From the IMG/VR virus record IMGVR_UViG_3300021963_009993, positions 117,261-181,260 of that record: a stretch of DNA of 64,000 bases; one strand, written 5' to 3'. The stretch is from a virus. Positions 7,383 through 15,388 of the stretch are shown piece after piece (the stretch's first letter is position 1; the number at the start of each line of letters is the position of its first letter). The notes beneath the pieces are model-generated. The model saw nothing but the letters and a program-made list of their open reading frames with translations. It was not told the DNA's origin and searched no databases. The position numbers and the translations under genes are program-made.

Positions 7383-9896
7383 ATGCCGACTCCAATATGG
7401 TCCGATTATTTTAAGACTTTTGATTTTGCTTTTACCAAAGATCCACTAAGTAGGACTTTAAACACCAAAAATATAGTTGGTGCCGGTATTGCACAACCAG
7501 ACTCCATACCCAGCCTAAGTCCAGATGGTAGCTTTTGGAGCGGAACTGATTCAAGATTAATTAGACTTCGTGAAACAAACGATTTTATTGACCTGTCAAC
7601 TGTAACAAACAGGCAAAGCAGATACAAGGAATACGAAAGACTTATTACCATTCCAGAAATCGAAATGGCATTGAATGTCTTCGCAGACGAAGCTTGTGTT
7701 GCTGGCAGAACAAAAGTCGCAACTCCATTCGGAATGATACCAATAGAAAAATTGGCAGAAACACATGCGAATGAAAAATTCTTGGTCTACTGCTATGATT
7801 TCAAAAAGAAAGATTACACACTTGGATGGGGGCATAGTCCACGAAAAACAAAAACTGAAAAAACAATAATCATAATTTTCACAGATGGTACTGATTTGGA
7901 ATGCACAGCAGATCATAAGATTCTTCTGAGAGATGGAACTTGGATTGCAGCAGGGGAAATAAGAGAAGAAATGGAAATCATGCCGTTTTATAGGTGTGAA
8001 CCAAGAAAATATATGTCAAAACTGAATGAAAAACAGTTTCCCAGAATATACACCCACACAAAAGGATGGATTCACGAAAGACAATTAGTCGATGAATGGA
8101 GAACAGGAAAAGAAAACGAAAGGCAACAACTCGTAAACAAGTTCTGTCGCCATGTTTGTGAAGGATTAACTGTAGCAAAATTGGAAGAAATATTAAATAC
8201 AAACTACATCACAATAACAAAAAACCTTAAAAAAGAAGGTTTTTGTATTGACGAATTAAGATGGCTTGGCAAAAAGAAAGATAGAAAAACAGTAAGATCA
8301 GTTATAGAAGGCAGAACAACAGATGTTTATGATTTGACTGTTGAAGAACACCACAATTTTTGCACAGATACAGTTGTCGTACATAATTGTCAAAAAGATG
8401 CTAACGGCAATATACTCAAAATTCATTGTGAAAACGATGATGTAAAAGAAGAACTTGAATTTCTGTTCTTCCATAGATCAATGATAAACATCAATAGAAG
8501 AGCATGGGCAGATTTCAAATCTCTTTTGCTTTATGGGGATCTTTTTTATGAAATAATAATCAATCTAGATAATCCTCAAGATGGTGTGTTAAGGCTGTTA
8601 AAACTACCACCAGAATCGATGTACAGAATTGAAACTACAAAAGGAAAAGTAGTTGAATTCCAACAATCTAAAGAAGGCCCAGATTACCAAAGCTTGACAA
8701 GGGCTCCAGTCACTCAAGCAACTGATCAAGAAATCATGATGGCAACAGCAATACGATTTGCTCCCGAACAGGTAATCCATGCCAGAATTGGTGATGATAG
8801 GAAAATGTTCTATCCATATGGCGTTTCGATGGTTGAAGCTGCCAGAGGGCCAGCACACCAATTAAGACTCATGGAAGATGCCATGTTGGTTTATAGACTT
8901 TCAAGAAGCCCTGAAAGAAGAGTTTTCTACATAGATGTCGGACAACTTCCACCATTCAAAGCAGAAGCATTTATAGAAAAAATGAAAGATCAATTCAGGA
9001 AGAAAAAAATATCCACAAATAGAACAGGTATGACTGGGCCTAATTCCGTTGAGGAAAGATACCATGCACCAGCGGTAGATGAGGATTACTGGTTGCCCAT
9101 AAGACCAAATTCCAACACAAAAATTGAAACACTTCCTGGTGCCCAAAATCTCGGTGAAATAGATGATGCAATCTATTTCAGAAACAGATTGTTTACAGCT
9201 TTGCAATTCCCCAAAAATTATTTCAATGTAGAAGATGCATCAGTAACAAAAATAACACTATCAGCCCAAGATGTTCGTGTTGCAAGACTTGTCGAAAGAC
9301 TACAAGCTCCTTTTGAGGATGCTATGTGGGAAGTTGCACACAGACATTTGCAACTTAGAGGTTTCCCACCAGACACATATACCGATCTGCAAGTAAGAAT
9401 GACTGCTCCATCTGAATGGCGTGAACTAAGCAGAGCAGAAGTTGTAAACACAAGAATTCAAAATGCCGGTGCTTTGAAAAGCGGAAACTTATTATCAGAT
9501 TATGACATCCTTACAAAATGGATGATGTATTCTGAAGATGAGGCAAAAACACTCATCGCAAGACTAAAGATGCAGAAAATTGAAGATGCCAAACTTCAAG
9601 TTCTTGCTCAAAATCCGGCACTTCTTGGCGTTGGAATACCAGCAGATGATGAATCACAGGAAGGCGAAGAAATTGGCGCAACACCAGAAGGACCAAGTCC
9701 ACAGCTTGCACCACCCGGAGAAGAGAACATACCACAAGAACCAAGTGGTTTTGAGGGACAACAAGCACCAAACACAAGCGTTGGTGGCGCACCCATTCCA
9801 TTCCCAAGCTCAAAGGATATTCAGAAATATGATATGGAAATCAATAATTATGCCAATGAAGAAGATTATGAAAGCCCGGATTTTGATGTTGAATAG
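7383..9896 (+). CDS. Portal protein (gp20-like) interrupted by an intein
   Basis: The exteins (residues 1-104 and 336-837) form a T4 gp20-type portal, the dodecameric ring at the head vertex through which DNA passes. Recognisable parts are the helical core around RRAWADFKSLLLYGD, the LKLPPESMYRIE segment, the stem-like region before LPGAQNLGEIDD, and FRNRLFTALQFPKNYFN. Order between terminase and prohead protease agrees. The last 110 residues are Pro/Gly/Gln-rich and probably disordered. The spliced protein would be 606 residues (T4 gp20 is 524). The start has GAAGAGGTG upstream. The intein interrupts the sequence after FADEA, so splicing is needed for a working portal. Confidence 0.93.
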   Translation: MPTPIWSDYFKTFDFAFTKDPLSRTLNTKNIVGAGIAQPDSIPSLSPDGSFWSGTDSRLIRLRETNDFIDLSTVTNRQSRYKEYERLITIPEIEMALNVFADEACVAGRTKVATPFGMIPIEKLAETHANEKFLVYCYDFKKKDYTLGWGHSPRKTKTEKTIIIIFTDGTDLECTADHKILLRDGTWIAAGEIREEMEIMPFYRCEPRKYMSKLNEKQFPRIYTHTKGWIHERQLVDEWRTGKENERQQLVNKFCRHVCEGLTVAKLEEILNTNYITITKNLKKEGFCIDELRWLGKKKDRKTVRSVIEGRTTDVYDLTVEEHHNFCTDTVVVHNCQKDANGNILKIHCENDDVKEELEFLFFHRSMININRRAWADFKSLLLYGDLFYEIIINLDNPQDGVLRLLKLPPESMYRIETTKGKVVEFQQSKEGPDYQSLTRAPVTQATDQEIMMATAIRFAPEQVIHARIGDDRKMFYPYGVSMVEAARGPAHQLRLMEDAMLVYRLSRSPERRVFYIDVGQLPPFKAEAFIEKMKDQFRKKKISTNRTGMTGPNSVEERYHAPAVDEDYWLPIRPNSNTKIETLPGAQNLGEIDDAIYFRNRLFTALQFPKNYFNVEDASVTKITLSAQDVRVARLVERLQAPFEDAMWEVAHRHLQLRGFPPDTYTDLQVRMTAPSEWRELSRAEVVNTRIQNAGALKSGNLLSDYDILTKWMMYSEDEAKTLIARLKMQKIEDAKLQVLAQNPALLGVGIPADDESQEGEEIGATPEGPSPQLAPPGEENIPQEPSGFEGQQAPNTSVGGAPIPFPSSKDIQKYDMEINNYANEEDYESPDFDVE
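7695..8387 (+). other. Intein within the portal gene, 231 aa
   Basis: The insertion starts at C105 of the precursor with block A (CVAGRTKVATPFG). Block B lies at intein residues 65-75 with TADH, whose His assists the first cleavage. Block F is DVYDLTVEEHHNF and block G ends VVVHN, followed by C+1. All splice-junction residues (C1, penultimate H230, N231, C+1) are intact, so splicing should work. The region between blocks B and F (about 105-205) has no LAGLIDADG motif. It carries a helix-turn-helix-like stretch (LTVAKLEEILNTNYITITKN) and an HNH-like remnant (HTKGWIHERQLVDEW), suggesting a lost or minimal homing endonuclease. Confidence 0.92.
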
Positions 9897-10195
9897 TTAA
9901 CCAATCCACGCTGACCACCATAACCTTTGACATATCCCAATCCAGATTCGACTGGATTTTCAATGAAGTCATCAGCGTCCGACATCAAATCGTTCATCAC
10001 ATTCTTAACAGCATCTTCCCTGTCGGCAAATGACTGAATGAAATCAAAACATTCAGTAGGATATTTTTGGACAAGTGTTTTAAACAATTCTACGGAACTA
10101 TCCGCAAGCTTTGCCTGCAAATCCACAGGAAGCTTGGAAATAATTATGCCAGAATTCTTGTCATTTTCTTCTAAATAATTTAAAAAAGATTTCAT
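9866..10195 (-). CDS. Putative head-targeted protein, 109 aa
   Basis: The N-terminus MKSFLNYLEEND matches the T4 internal-protein targeting peptide style (MKTYQEFIAEA) and offers an L-E-E site for the prohead protease. The rest is a helical protein with no known domain. GGTGA lies upstream of the start. The 3' end overlaps the end of the portal gene by 31 bp in convergent orientation. A role as a packaged internal protein is inferred from the N-terminus and its place beside the head genes. Confidence 0.65.
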   Translation of the reverse strand: MKSFLNYLEENDKNSGIIISKLPVDLQAKLADSSVELFKTLVQKYPTECFDFIQSFADREDAVKNVMNDLMSDADDFIENPVESGLGYVKGYGGQRGLVNYSTSKSGLS

Positions 10196-10334
10196 GTTTC
10201 ACCAAAAATTATTTACTACTTAATACATATTTTTTAGTTAACAAATGTTTTTTCTTTATTTTTTAATCAAAGAATTAACATAATACCATATATAACCCTA
10301 GCGTTTTGTATTAAAACTTTTGTGGAGAGTTAGC

Positions 10335-12128
10335 ATGAAGAAAAAATTTATTGACTTCAACACTTTCAAGGCTCTTGAAAGCAATTCACTAACAGCTATT
10401 GAAAAAGAACTAAATGAGGCCTCCGAAATCTTGGCCAAAGTTCTAAATGAAAAAGTTCTCAGCGTTCATTGCCTAAACGAGAACGATGTCACATTTATCA
10501 ACGCTGACGGCAACTTGATTCATGCCGATATCAGCATGGACAAGAATAACTTGATCCTAGAGAACATCGAAGAATTGGTTATTGATGAATCCAGCTTCAA
10601 CAATGGCAGAAAAGAAATTGTCAACAAGATGGTAGAAAGCATTCTAGAAGACAATTTGGCAGAAGCTAGCATAAGATTCTCCGACTATTTCAACAACGCT
10701 ACTCTCAAAGCTAACTTGCGTGAAGGAATCATCTCCGAAGCAGAAGAAAAAGAAGAGAAAAAGAGCAAGAAGAAAGGCAAAATGCCTGAAGGTCTTCTCA
10801 AGTATTTTCAAGCCAAAGCAAAGAAAAAAGGCATGTCCAGCGACAAGATGATGAAGAGAAAAGCCAAGAAAGGCAAGTTCCACGGCAAGAGACTATCGAA
10901 GCTTGGCAAGATGGCTGGCGACAAGAAAATGCACGAGTGGAATGTAATTTCTACTAACATTCTTGAATTTGTTGATTTCAAGAACAGCGGAAATGTTTTC
11001 CAAAATGTTCGCAGCAATCGTGATGGAAACGGAAATGTAACCTCTTTGTCACTCCCAAGAACACATGTTAGAAACGAAGGCAAGATCCTAAGTTTCACAT
11101 GGAATGTTTGCAACGCTGCTGCTGAAAATGGCAGAAAAGATGCCAAGAAGATGGGAATGCATGAGTCCAACTGGGTTCGTGCTGTCAACGACATCAAGAG
11201 ACTAAATGCTCTAAATGAAACAGAATCACTAGAAACAGCTTTTGAAAACATCGCAGCTGCTTGGCCAAATGTAATTTATTTGACAGCTAGTGAATTATCT
11301 TCCAAAATCAACGAGACACTAGATGCTTCTGGTGCTGGTAACTATGATGATTCAACCTGTGATTTCCTTGCTGATGGAATTCTAAGAACAGCCCATAAGG
11401 CTTATGGCGATAAGGTAAACAAAGTTTACTCCATAGCTGGCAAGCAATTCAATTCTGATGATTTCGACGGATTCTCCGCTATCGCTGAATCTGTTTACAG
11501 AAATCTAGACGAGAACATCAAGACACAATATCAAGTATTCGCTGACCTATATCGTGGTTTGAGCGAAGCTTATAGAACAGCAGAAAGAATGGGCGACGAA
11601 GCCACAAAGGCCGAAACAGCTTCATTCATTCATGAGTGCGAATTGGTTCTAAACAAAAGAGCCGAACCATCCTTGGATTTGGCTGAAGACGCTGCACTTT
11701 ACCTACAGACCATCAGCGAAGGAAGTGATTTCGATAGCAAAGATTGGAATGTTGATGACATGGCTCATGTCAGCACAACATTAGACAATCCAGCTATCCA
11801 CAAATATGCCTCAATCGATGGCTCACCAGCCAAGAATGCAGGCAAATTTGATGGCAGTCCAATGTCTGATGGCAAGATGGTCAAAGTAGATGTTGAAGAT
11901 TATTACACAGGAATGAAGGGAGCAGACATGTTCCCCAGCGTCAGCAATCCTTATGCTCCAAAACCCGGCGAATTCAAGATTCACGGCGAAAAAGCTATCG
12001 ATGACGATGAAAATGATTTGGGAACTTATCAAGGTGGAGACACTTGGCCAAACCTCAAGAATCCCTACCTTCCAGATCATGGAATGACAATGAAGGATAC
12101 ATCAAAACTCCTTCATGGCAGCGAGTGA
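10335..12128 (+). CDS. Prohead core protein, 597 aa
   Basis: Located between portal and prohead protease, where T4 has core genes 67 and 68. The N-terminus has an F-rich targeting-like segment (FIDFNTFKALES) and repeated L-N-E sites (KELNE, KVLNE, CLNE) within the first 55 residues, the type of sequence cut by gp21. Residues 135-190 are strongly basic (KKSKKKGK and similar), fitting contact with packaged DNA. The remainder is helical with an acidic end. I chose ATG 10335 with GGAG eight bases before it; the frame could start at a TTG 15 bases earlier. Codon use is richer in GC than the neighbours, like the capsid gene, suggesting high expression. Confidence 0.75.
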   Translation: MKKKFIDFNTFKALESNSLTAIEKELNEASEILAKVLNEKVLSVHCLNENDVTFINADGNLIHADISMDKNNLILENIEELVIDESSFNNGRKEIVNKMVESILEDNLAEASIRFSDYFNNATLKANLREGIISEAEEKEEKKSKKKGKMPEGLLKYFQAKAKKKGMSSDKMMKRKAKKGKFHGKRLSKLGKMAGDKKMHEWNVISTNILEFVDFKNSGNVFQNVRSNRDGNGNVTSLSLPRTHVRNEGKILSFTWNVCNAAAENGRKDAKKMGMHESNWVRAVNDIKRLNALNETESLETAFENIAAAWPNVIYLTASELSSKINETLDASGAGNYDDSTCDFLADGILRTAHKAYGDKVNKVYSIAGKQFNSDDFDGFSAIAESVYRNLDENIKTQYQVFADLYRGLSEAYRTAERMGDEATKAETASFIHECELVLNKRAEPSLDLAEDAALYLQTISEGSDFDSKDWNVDDMAHVSTTLDNPAIHKYASIDGSPAKNAGKFDGSPMSDGKMVKVDVEDYYTGMKGADMFPSVSNPYAPKPGEFKIHGEKAIDDDENDLGTYQGGDTWPNLKNPYLPDHGMTMKDTSKLLHGSE

Positions 12129-12160
12129 ATTAGTAAATCTAACAATAAATAGGAGTCGCT

Positions 12161-12832
12161 GTGAACGAAAGACTACTAATAGATTGCTGCATCGGTGGTG
12201 GTTTGACCCTCAATCTGAACGAAAGCTCAGATAGGGGTCTAACCCGTTTCAGAGGAAAATTCCAAGAAGCTGATGCTGTAAACAAAAACAAAAGAATGTA
12301 CACACATGGTGTACTAGATGAGAATGTAAAGAAATTACAAGAATGCATGAAAGCCAGAGGCCTAGTCGGTGAACTAGACCATCCAGAAGACTCCATCATT
12401 CACTTTGAGAAAGCAAGCCATGTCATCACAAAATTGTGGTGGGAAGGCAACACACTCATGGGAGAAGGTGAAATACTAAACACCCCTCATGGCAAAATTC
12501 TCAAAGCACTTATAAATGATGGCGTTAGGGTTGGTGTTAGCTCCCGTGGCGTTGGCAACGGAAAGGTGAATGAAAATGGCATCTTAGTGATTAACGAATC
12601 GTATAAGTTGATCACATTTGATGTTGTGGCTGATCCGTCAACATATGCTGCTTTTCAACAAAAAGTAGGTAGCACAAAAGAAAGTGCAGAATACCTACCT
12701 GAAAAAACTGAAAATTCTTCGATTAAAAACGAAGGCAGCAGCATACATAGAATTAACAAAGAAGCTCTAATAGCTTGCTTGGGCGGTATCGTTAAAGAAC
12801 AAACTAACAACATCCTAATGAGGTTGGGCTAA
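12161..12832 (+). CDS. Prohead protease, T4 gp21-like
   Basis: This serine protease matures the prohead by cutting scaffold, core and capsid proteins at (L/I)-x-E sites. The signature GELDHP places the catalytic His at 74, and VGVSSRGVG places the catalytic Ser at 127 or 128; DVVADPS follows near 154-160. The herpes-protease-like fold is known for this family. The gene starts with GTG preceded by AGGAG at a good distance. Its stop overlaps the start of the scaffold gene as TAATG, which couples the two. An LNLNE motif near residue 21 could be a self-cleavage site. Length of 223 residues matches T4 gp21 (212). Confidence 0.93.
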   Translation: MNERLLIDCCIGGGLTLNLNESSDRGLTRFRGKFQEADAVNKNKRMYTHGVLDENVKKLQECMKARGLVGELDHPEDSIIHFEKASHVITKLWWEGNTLMGEGEILNTPHGKILKALINDGVRVGVSSRGVGNGKVNENGILVINESYKLITFDVVADPSTYAAFQQKVGSTKESAEYLPEKTENSSIKNEGSSIHRINKEALIACLGGIVKEQTNNILMRLG

Positions 12833-13737
12833 TGGAAAACAAAATTATCGAATCTTTGAAGAAATTAATTCCTTCTGACCAAATCAACGAGGTCGCTTCA
12901 GCCATCAACGAAATGCTGAATGATGCCAAAGAGGATATGGAAAAGGAATACAATAAGAACCTTGAGGAAGCTTATAGCCAGCTTTCCGCTGAACTAGGCG
13001 AATCCGAGAAAGTAGCCTACACAGGCTACCAAGAAGCATACGAAATCATCAATGATCTTCGTACTCGCTTGGAAGTCCAAAAGGAAGAATTCGAAAGAAC
13101 TCTCGAAGAAGGCTACGAAGAAGCTTATCAGATGCTTCTAGCCGAAAGAAACAATAAGTCCAAGGTCGAAGTTGACCTTTACGAGGAATACGATGGCAAG
13201 CTAGCTGAAATGAAGGCATACATCGTTGAGAAAGTTGATCAATTCCTACAGTTCAAGGGTGGAGAAATCTACGAACAAGCCCGTCAGGATTTGGTAAACG
13301 ATCCACGCATTCTTGAACACAAGGTTGCCTTGGACAAGATTGTAAATATCGCTTCTGGATATCTCTCCGACGAAGAGCGTAGCTTCGCTACCAGCACCAA
13401 GTTGGAAGAATCACGCAAGCAACTAGAAGAGTTGAAGGGCCAACTTCGTATCATGGAAGCCCGTAACATCAGACTCAGCACAGACAACACCCGTCTAACA
13501 GAGTCTGTTCGCAAGGCTTCAACAATGATCAACGAGAGCAAGGTTAACACCGCTGCTACCGTCAAGAAGGTAAAAACCCTAACCGAGCAGAAAGACAGAG
13601 TACAGAAAGCAAAGAACGCAAGCGGGAGAGGACATACCGACACCGAAAATGTTCAAGTTATTGCGGAATATAACTCAAACAACGGTGAATCAAACGAACT
13701 TTTGATTCTCTCAGGCGTGAAGAAGCCAAAAGCTTAA
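12832..13737 (+). CDS. Prohead scaffold protein, T4 gp22-like
   Basis: A 301-residue, highly charged protein that is almost wholly helical, with long coiled-coil stretches (about 25-130 and 185-260), as expected of the core scaffold that shapes the prohead and is then degraded. Many Glu-rich segments could serve as prohead protease sites. It is coupled to the protease gene by TAATG and precedes the capsid gene, the order of T4 genes 21-22-23. Codon use indicates high expression. The C-terminus (LLILSGVKKPKA) is not acidic, and C-terminal residues in T4 gp22 contact the capsid shell. Confidence 0.88.
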   Translation: MENKIIESLKKLIPSDQINEVASAINEMLNDAKEDMEKEYNKNLEEAYSQLSAELGESEKVAYTGYQEAYEIINDLRTRLEVQKEEFERTLEEGYEEAYQMLLAERNNKSKVEVDLYEEYDGKLAEMKAYIVEKVDQFLQFKGGEIYEQARQDLVNDPRILEHKVALDKIVNIASGYLSDEERSFATSTKLEESRKQLEELKGQLRIMEARNIRLSTDNTRLTESVRKASTMINESKVNTAATVKKVKTLTEQKDRVQKAKNASGRGHTDTENVQVIAEYNSNNGESNELLILSGVKKPKA

Positions 13738-13771
13738 GGAATTAATCTTACTACTTTTTTAAGAGGTAAAA

Positions 13772-15214
13772 ATGAACGCAAATGCTAGATTTCTAAATGA
13801 AGCAAGAGAACTAGAAGGTCGTTGGTCAAAGACAGGCATCCTAAAGGGAATCGAAGATCCCTATGTCCGCTCTGCTACAGCTGTTCTCCTAGAGAACCAG
13901 AGATTGATCAATGAAACTTCTACCGATACAAGCGATGTCGCTCAGTTCAAGAGAATTTCTATTCCTCTTGTTCGCCGCATCTACCCCCAGTTGATCGCTA
14001 ACAAAATCGTCAGCGTTCAACCACTACTAGGCCCAACCGGCTTGGTATACTATCTCCGCTTCCGCTATTCCAGCAACAAGGGCAGCGTCCGTGGTGCTGA
14101 CAACAATGGTGGATTCCCCGGAGATGATGTAAACTCCCTACAACAGCTAGCCTCTGGCGATGCTAACCTAGACATCTTCTATAGCAGCCAGTTCGTTCAG
14201 AACGAAACAACCGCTACTGTACCAGCAGGTGCCAGCGCAGTTGTTAACTACGGTGCCGTAGAACACACACCAGTACTAGCCGGAACCATGACTGGCACCG
14301 CTTACTACAATAGCGCAGCAGTCGCAACTTTCGTTGTAAATTCCGCTGGCGCAGTAACCATCACCCCAATTACTGGTGCTGTTCTCCCAACAGCTGGCTC
14401 AATTGATCTAGCCACAGGCGTTCTAAGCTTGACTTGGAATGCTTCAGCAGCTGGCGCATCTTCCTATTGCGTAGTTTCCTACGAGTACAATATGGAATGC
14501 AACCAAGATCTTCCTGAGATCAATCTAGTAATTGAATCCGAAGAAATTGCTGCCAAGACCCGTAAGCTCAAAGCTGTATGGTCCTACGAAGCACAACAAG
14601 ACCTCCGCTCTCAGCACAACCTAGACGCTGAAGCTGAACTAACCGGAGTTCTTGCTCAGGAAATCAACCTCGAAATCGACCGTGAAGTAATTCAGGACTT
14701 GCGTAACAACGCCGGTACTGTCGCTGCATGGGATCTTGCCACCGCCCTAGGTGACACCATCAAGGAAAAATACGAAGCTCTCTATGTCAAGATCGTAGAA
14801 GTTTCCAATGTTATCCATCGTAAGACACTTCGTGGTGGAGCTAACTTCATCGTTACCTCTCCTGAAGTTGCCTCTATCTTCGAAACAGCAACAGCCGGTT
14901 TTGCTCCCGCTCCTAGCGAGACATTTACCAGCAGCCTAGGCATCCAGTATGTCGGCACCGTTGCTAACAGATGGAGACTATACAAAGATCCTCTATTCCC
15001 AACCAACCAGTTGTTGATGGGTTACAAGGGCGACAGCTACATGGACAGCGGATATTTCTACTGCCCATATGTACCACTAACACAAACTCCAGTTGTGCTA
15101 GATCCAGAGAGCTTCTGCCCCCGTAAGGGAATCCTTACTAGATACGGCAAGAAATTGCTAAGAGAAGGCGCAAAGTTCTATGCAAGGCTATCAATTGCTA
15201 ACTTTGTAGTATAA
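13772..15214 (+). CDS. Major capsid protein, T4 gp23-like
   Basis: The protein has the HK97-fold T4-type capsid pattern, best seen in the segment with LIANKIVSVQPLLGPTG followed by YYLRFRY, which matches the gp23 'GVQPMNSPTG' region, and in AVWSYEAQQDLRSQHNLDAE. An insertion-like Ala/Thr/Val-rich segment (about residues 150-240) resembles an added surface domain. The N-terminus MNANARFLNEAREL has an L-N-E site. Cleavage further in, near residue 60, is also possible as in T4. GAGGTAAAA lies before the ATG. The gene has strong codon bias and a perfect terminator 33 bp downstream, as expected for the most abundant virion protein. Confidence 0.95.
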   Translation: MNANARFLNEARELEGRWSKTGILKGIEDPYVRSATAVLLENQRLINETSTDTSDVAQFKRISIPLVRRIYPQLIANKIVSVQPLLGPTGLVYYLRFRYSSNKGSVRGADNNGGFPGDDVNSLQQLASGDANLDIFYSSQFVQNETTATVPAGASAVVNYGAVEHTPVLAGTMTGTAYYNSAAVATFVVNSAGAVTITPITGAVLPTAGSIDLATGVLSLTWNASAAGASSYCVVSYEYNMECNQDLPEINLVIESEEIAAKTRKLKAVWSYEAQQDLRSQHNLDAEAELTGVLAQEINLEIDREVIQDLRNNAGTVAAWDLATALGDTIKEKYEALYVKIVEVSNVIHRKTLRGGANFIVTSPEVASIFETATAGFAPAPSETFTSSLGIQYVGTVANRWRLYKDPLFPTNQLLMGYKGDSYMDSGYFYCPYVPLTQTPVVLDPESFCPRKGILTRYGKKLLREGAKFYARLSIANFVV

Positions 15215-15247
15215 TAATAGCAACTGATATCAAACTGATATCTTTTT

Positions 15248-15284
15248 AGAGCCCCGGCTGGAAAGTCGGGGCTCTTTGTTTTTT
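15248..15284 (+). terminator. Rho-independent terminator after capsid gene
   Basis: AGAGCCCCG (15248-15256) pairs perfectly with CGGGGCTCT (15267-15275) around a 10-base loop, followed by TTTGTTTTTT. It closes the portal-to-capsid transcription unit. Confidence 0.93.
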
Positions 15285-15337
15285 CATTTAAAAAATCAAT
15301 ATCAAACTAAATTTTGTGTTTTTACAATTTTATGACC

Positions 15338-15366
15338 TTGAAAAGGCTTTCTTACTGTGATAATAT
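15338..15366 (+). promoter_or_regulatory. Sigma70-like promoter for the GNAT/nuclease gene
   Basis: TTGAAA at 15338-15343 and TAATAT at 15361-15366 are separated by 17 bases, close to the host housekeeping consensus. The start codon at 15389 with AAGGAG follows 22 bases later. The box CTTACTGTGATAA is echoed by CTTACTGTAATAA near 17017-17029, upstream of the tRNA. Confidence 0.7.
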
Positions 15367-15388
15367 CTTAACAAGGAGAAAACACAAA

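Noticed and set aside
7596-8202. Minus-strand frames within the intein
   Set aside because: The intein reading frame is unbroken and has all splice motifs; the other frames show no domain.
9553-9900. Frames on both strands within the end of the portal gene
   Set aside because: They lie in the Pro/Gly-rich portal tail, have no ribosome sites, and match shadow frames.
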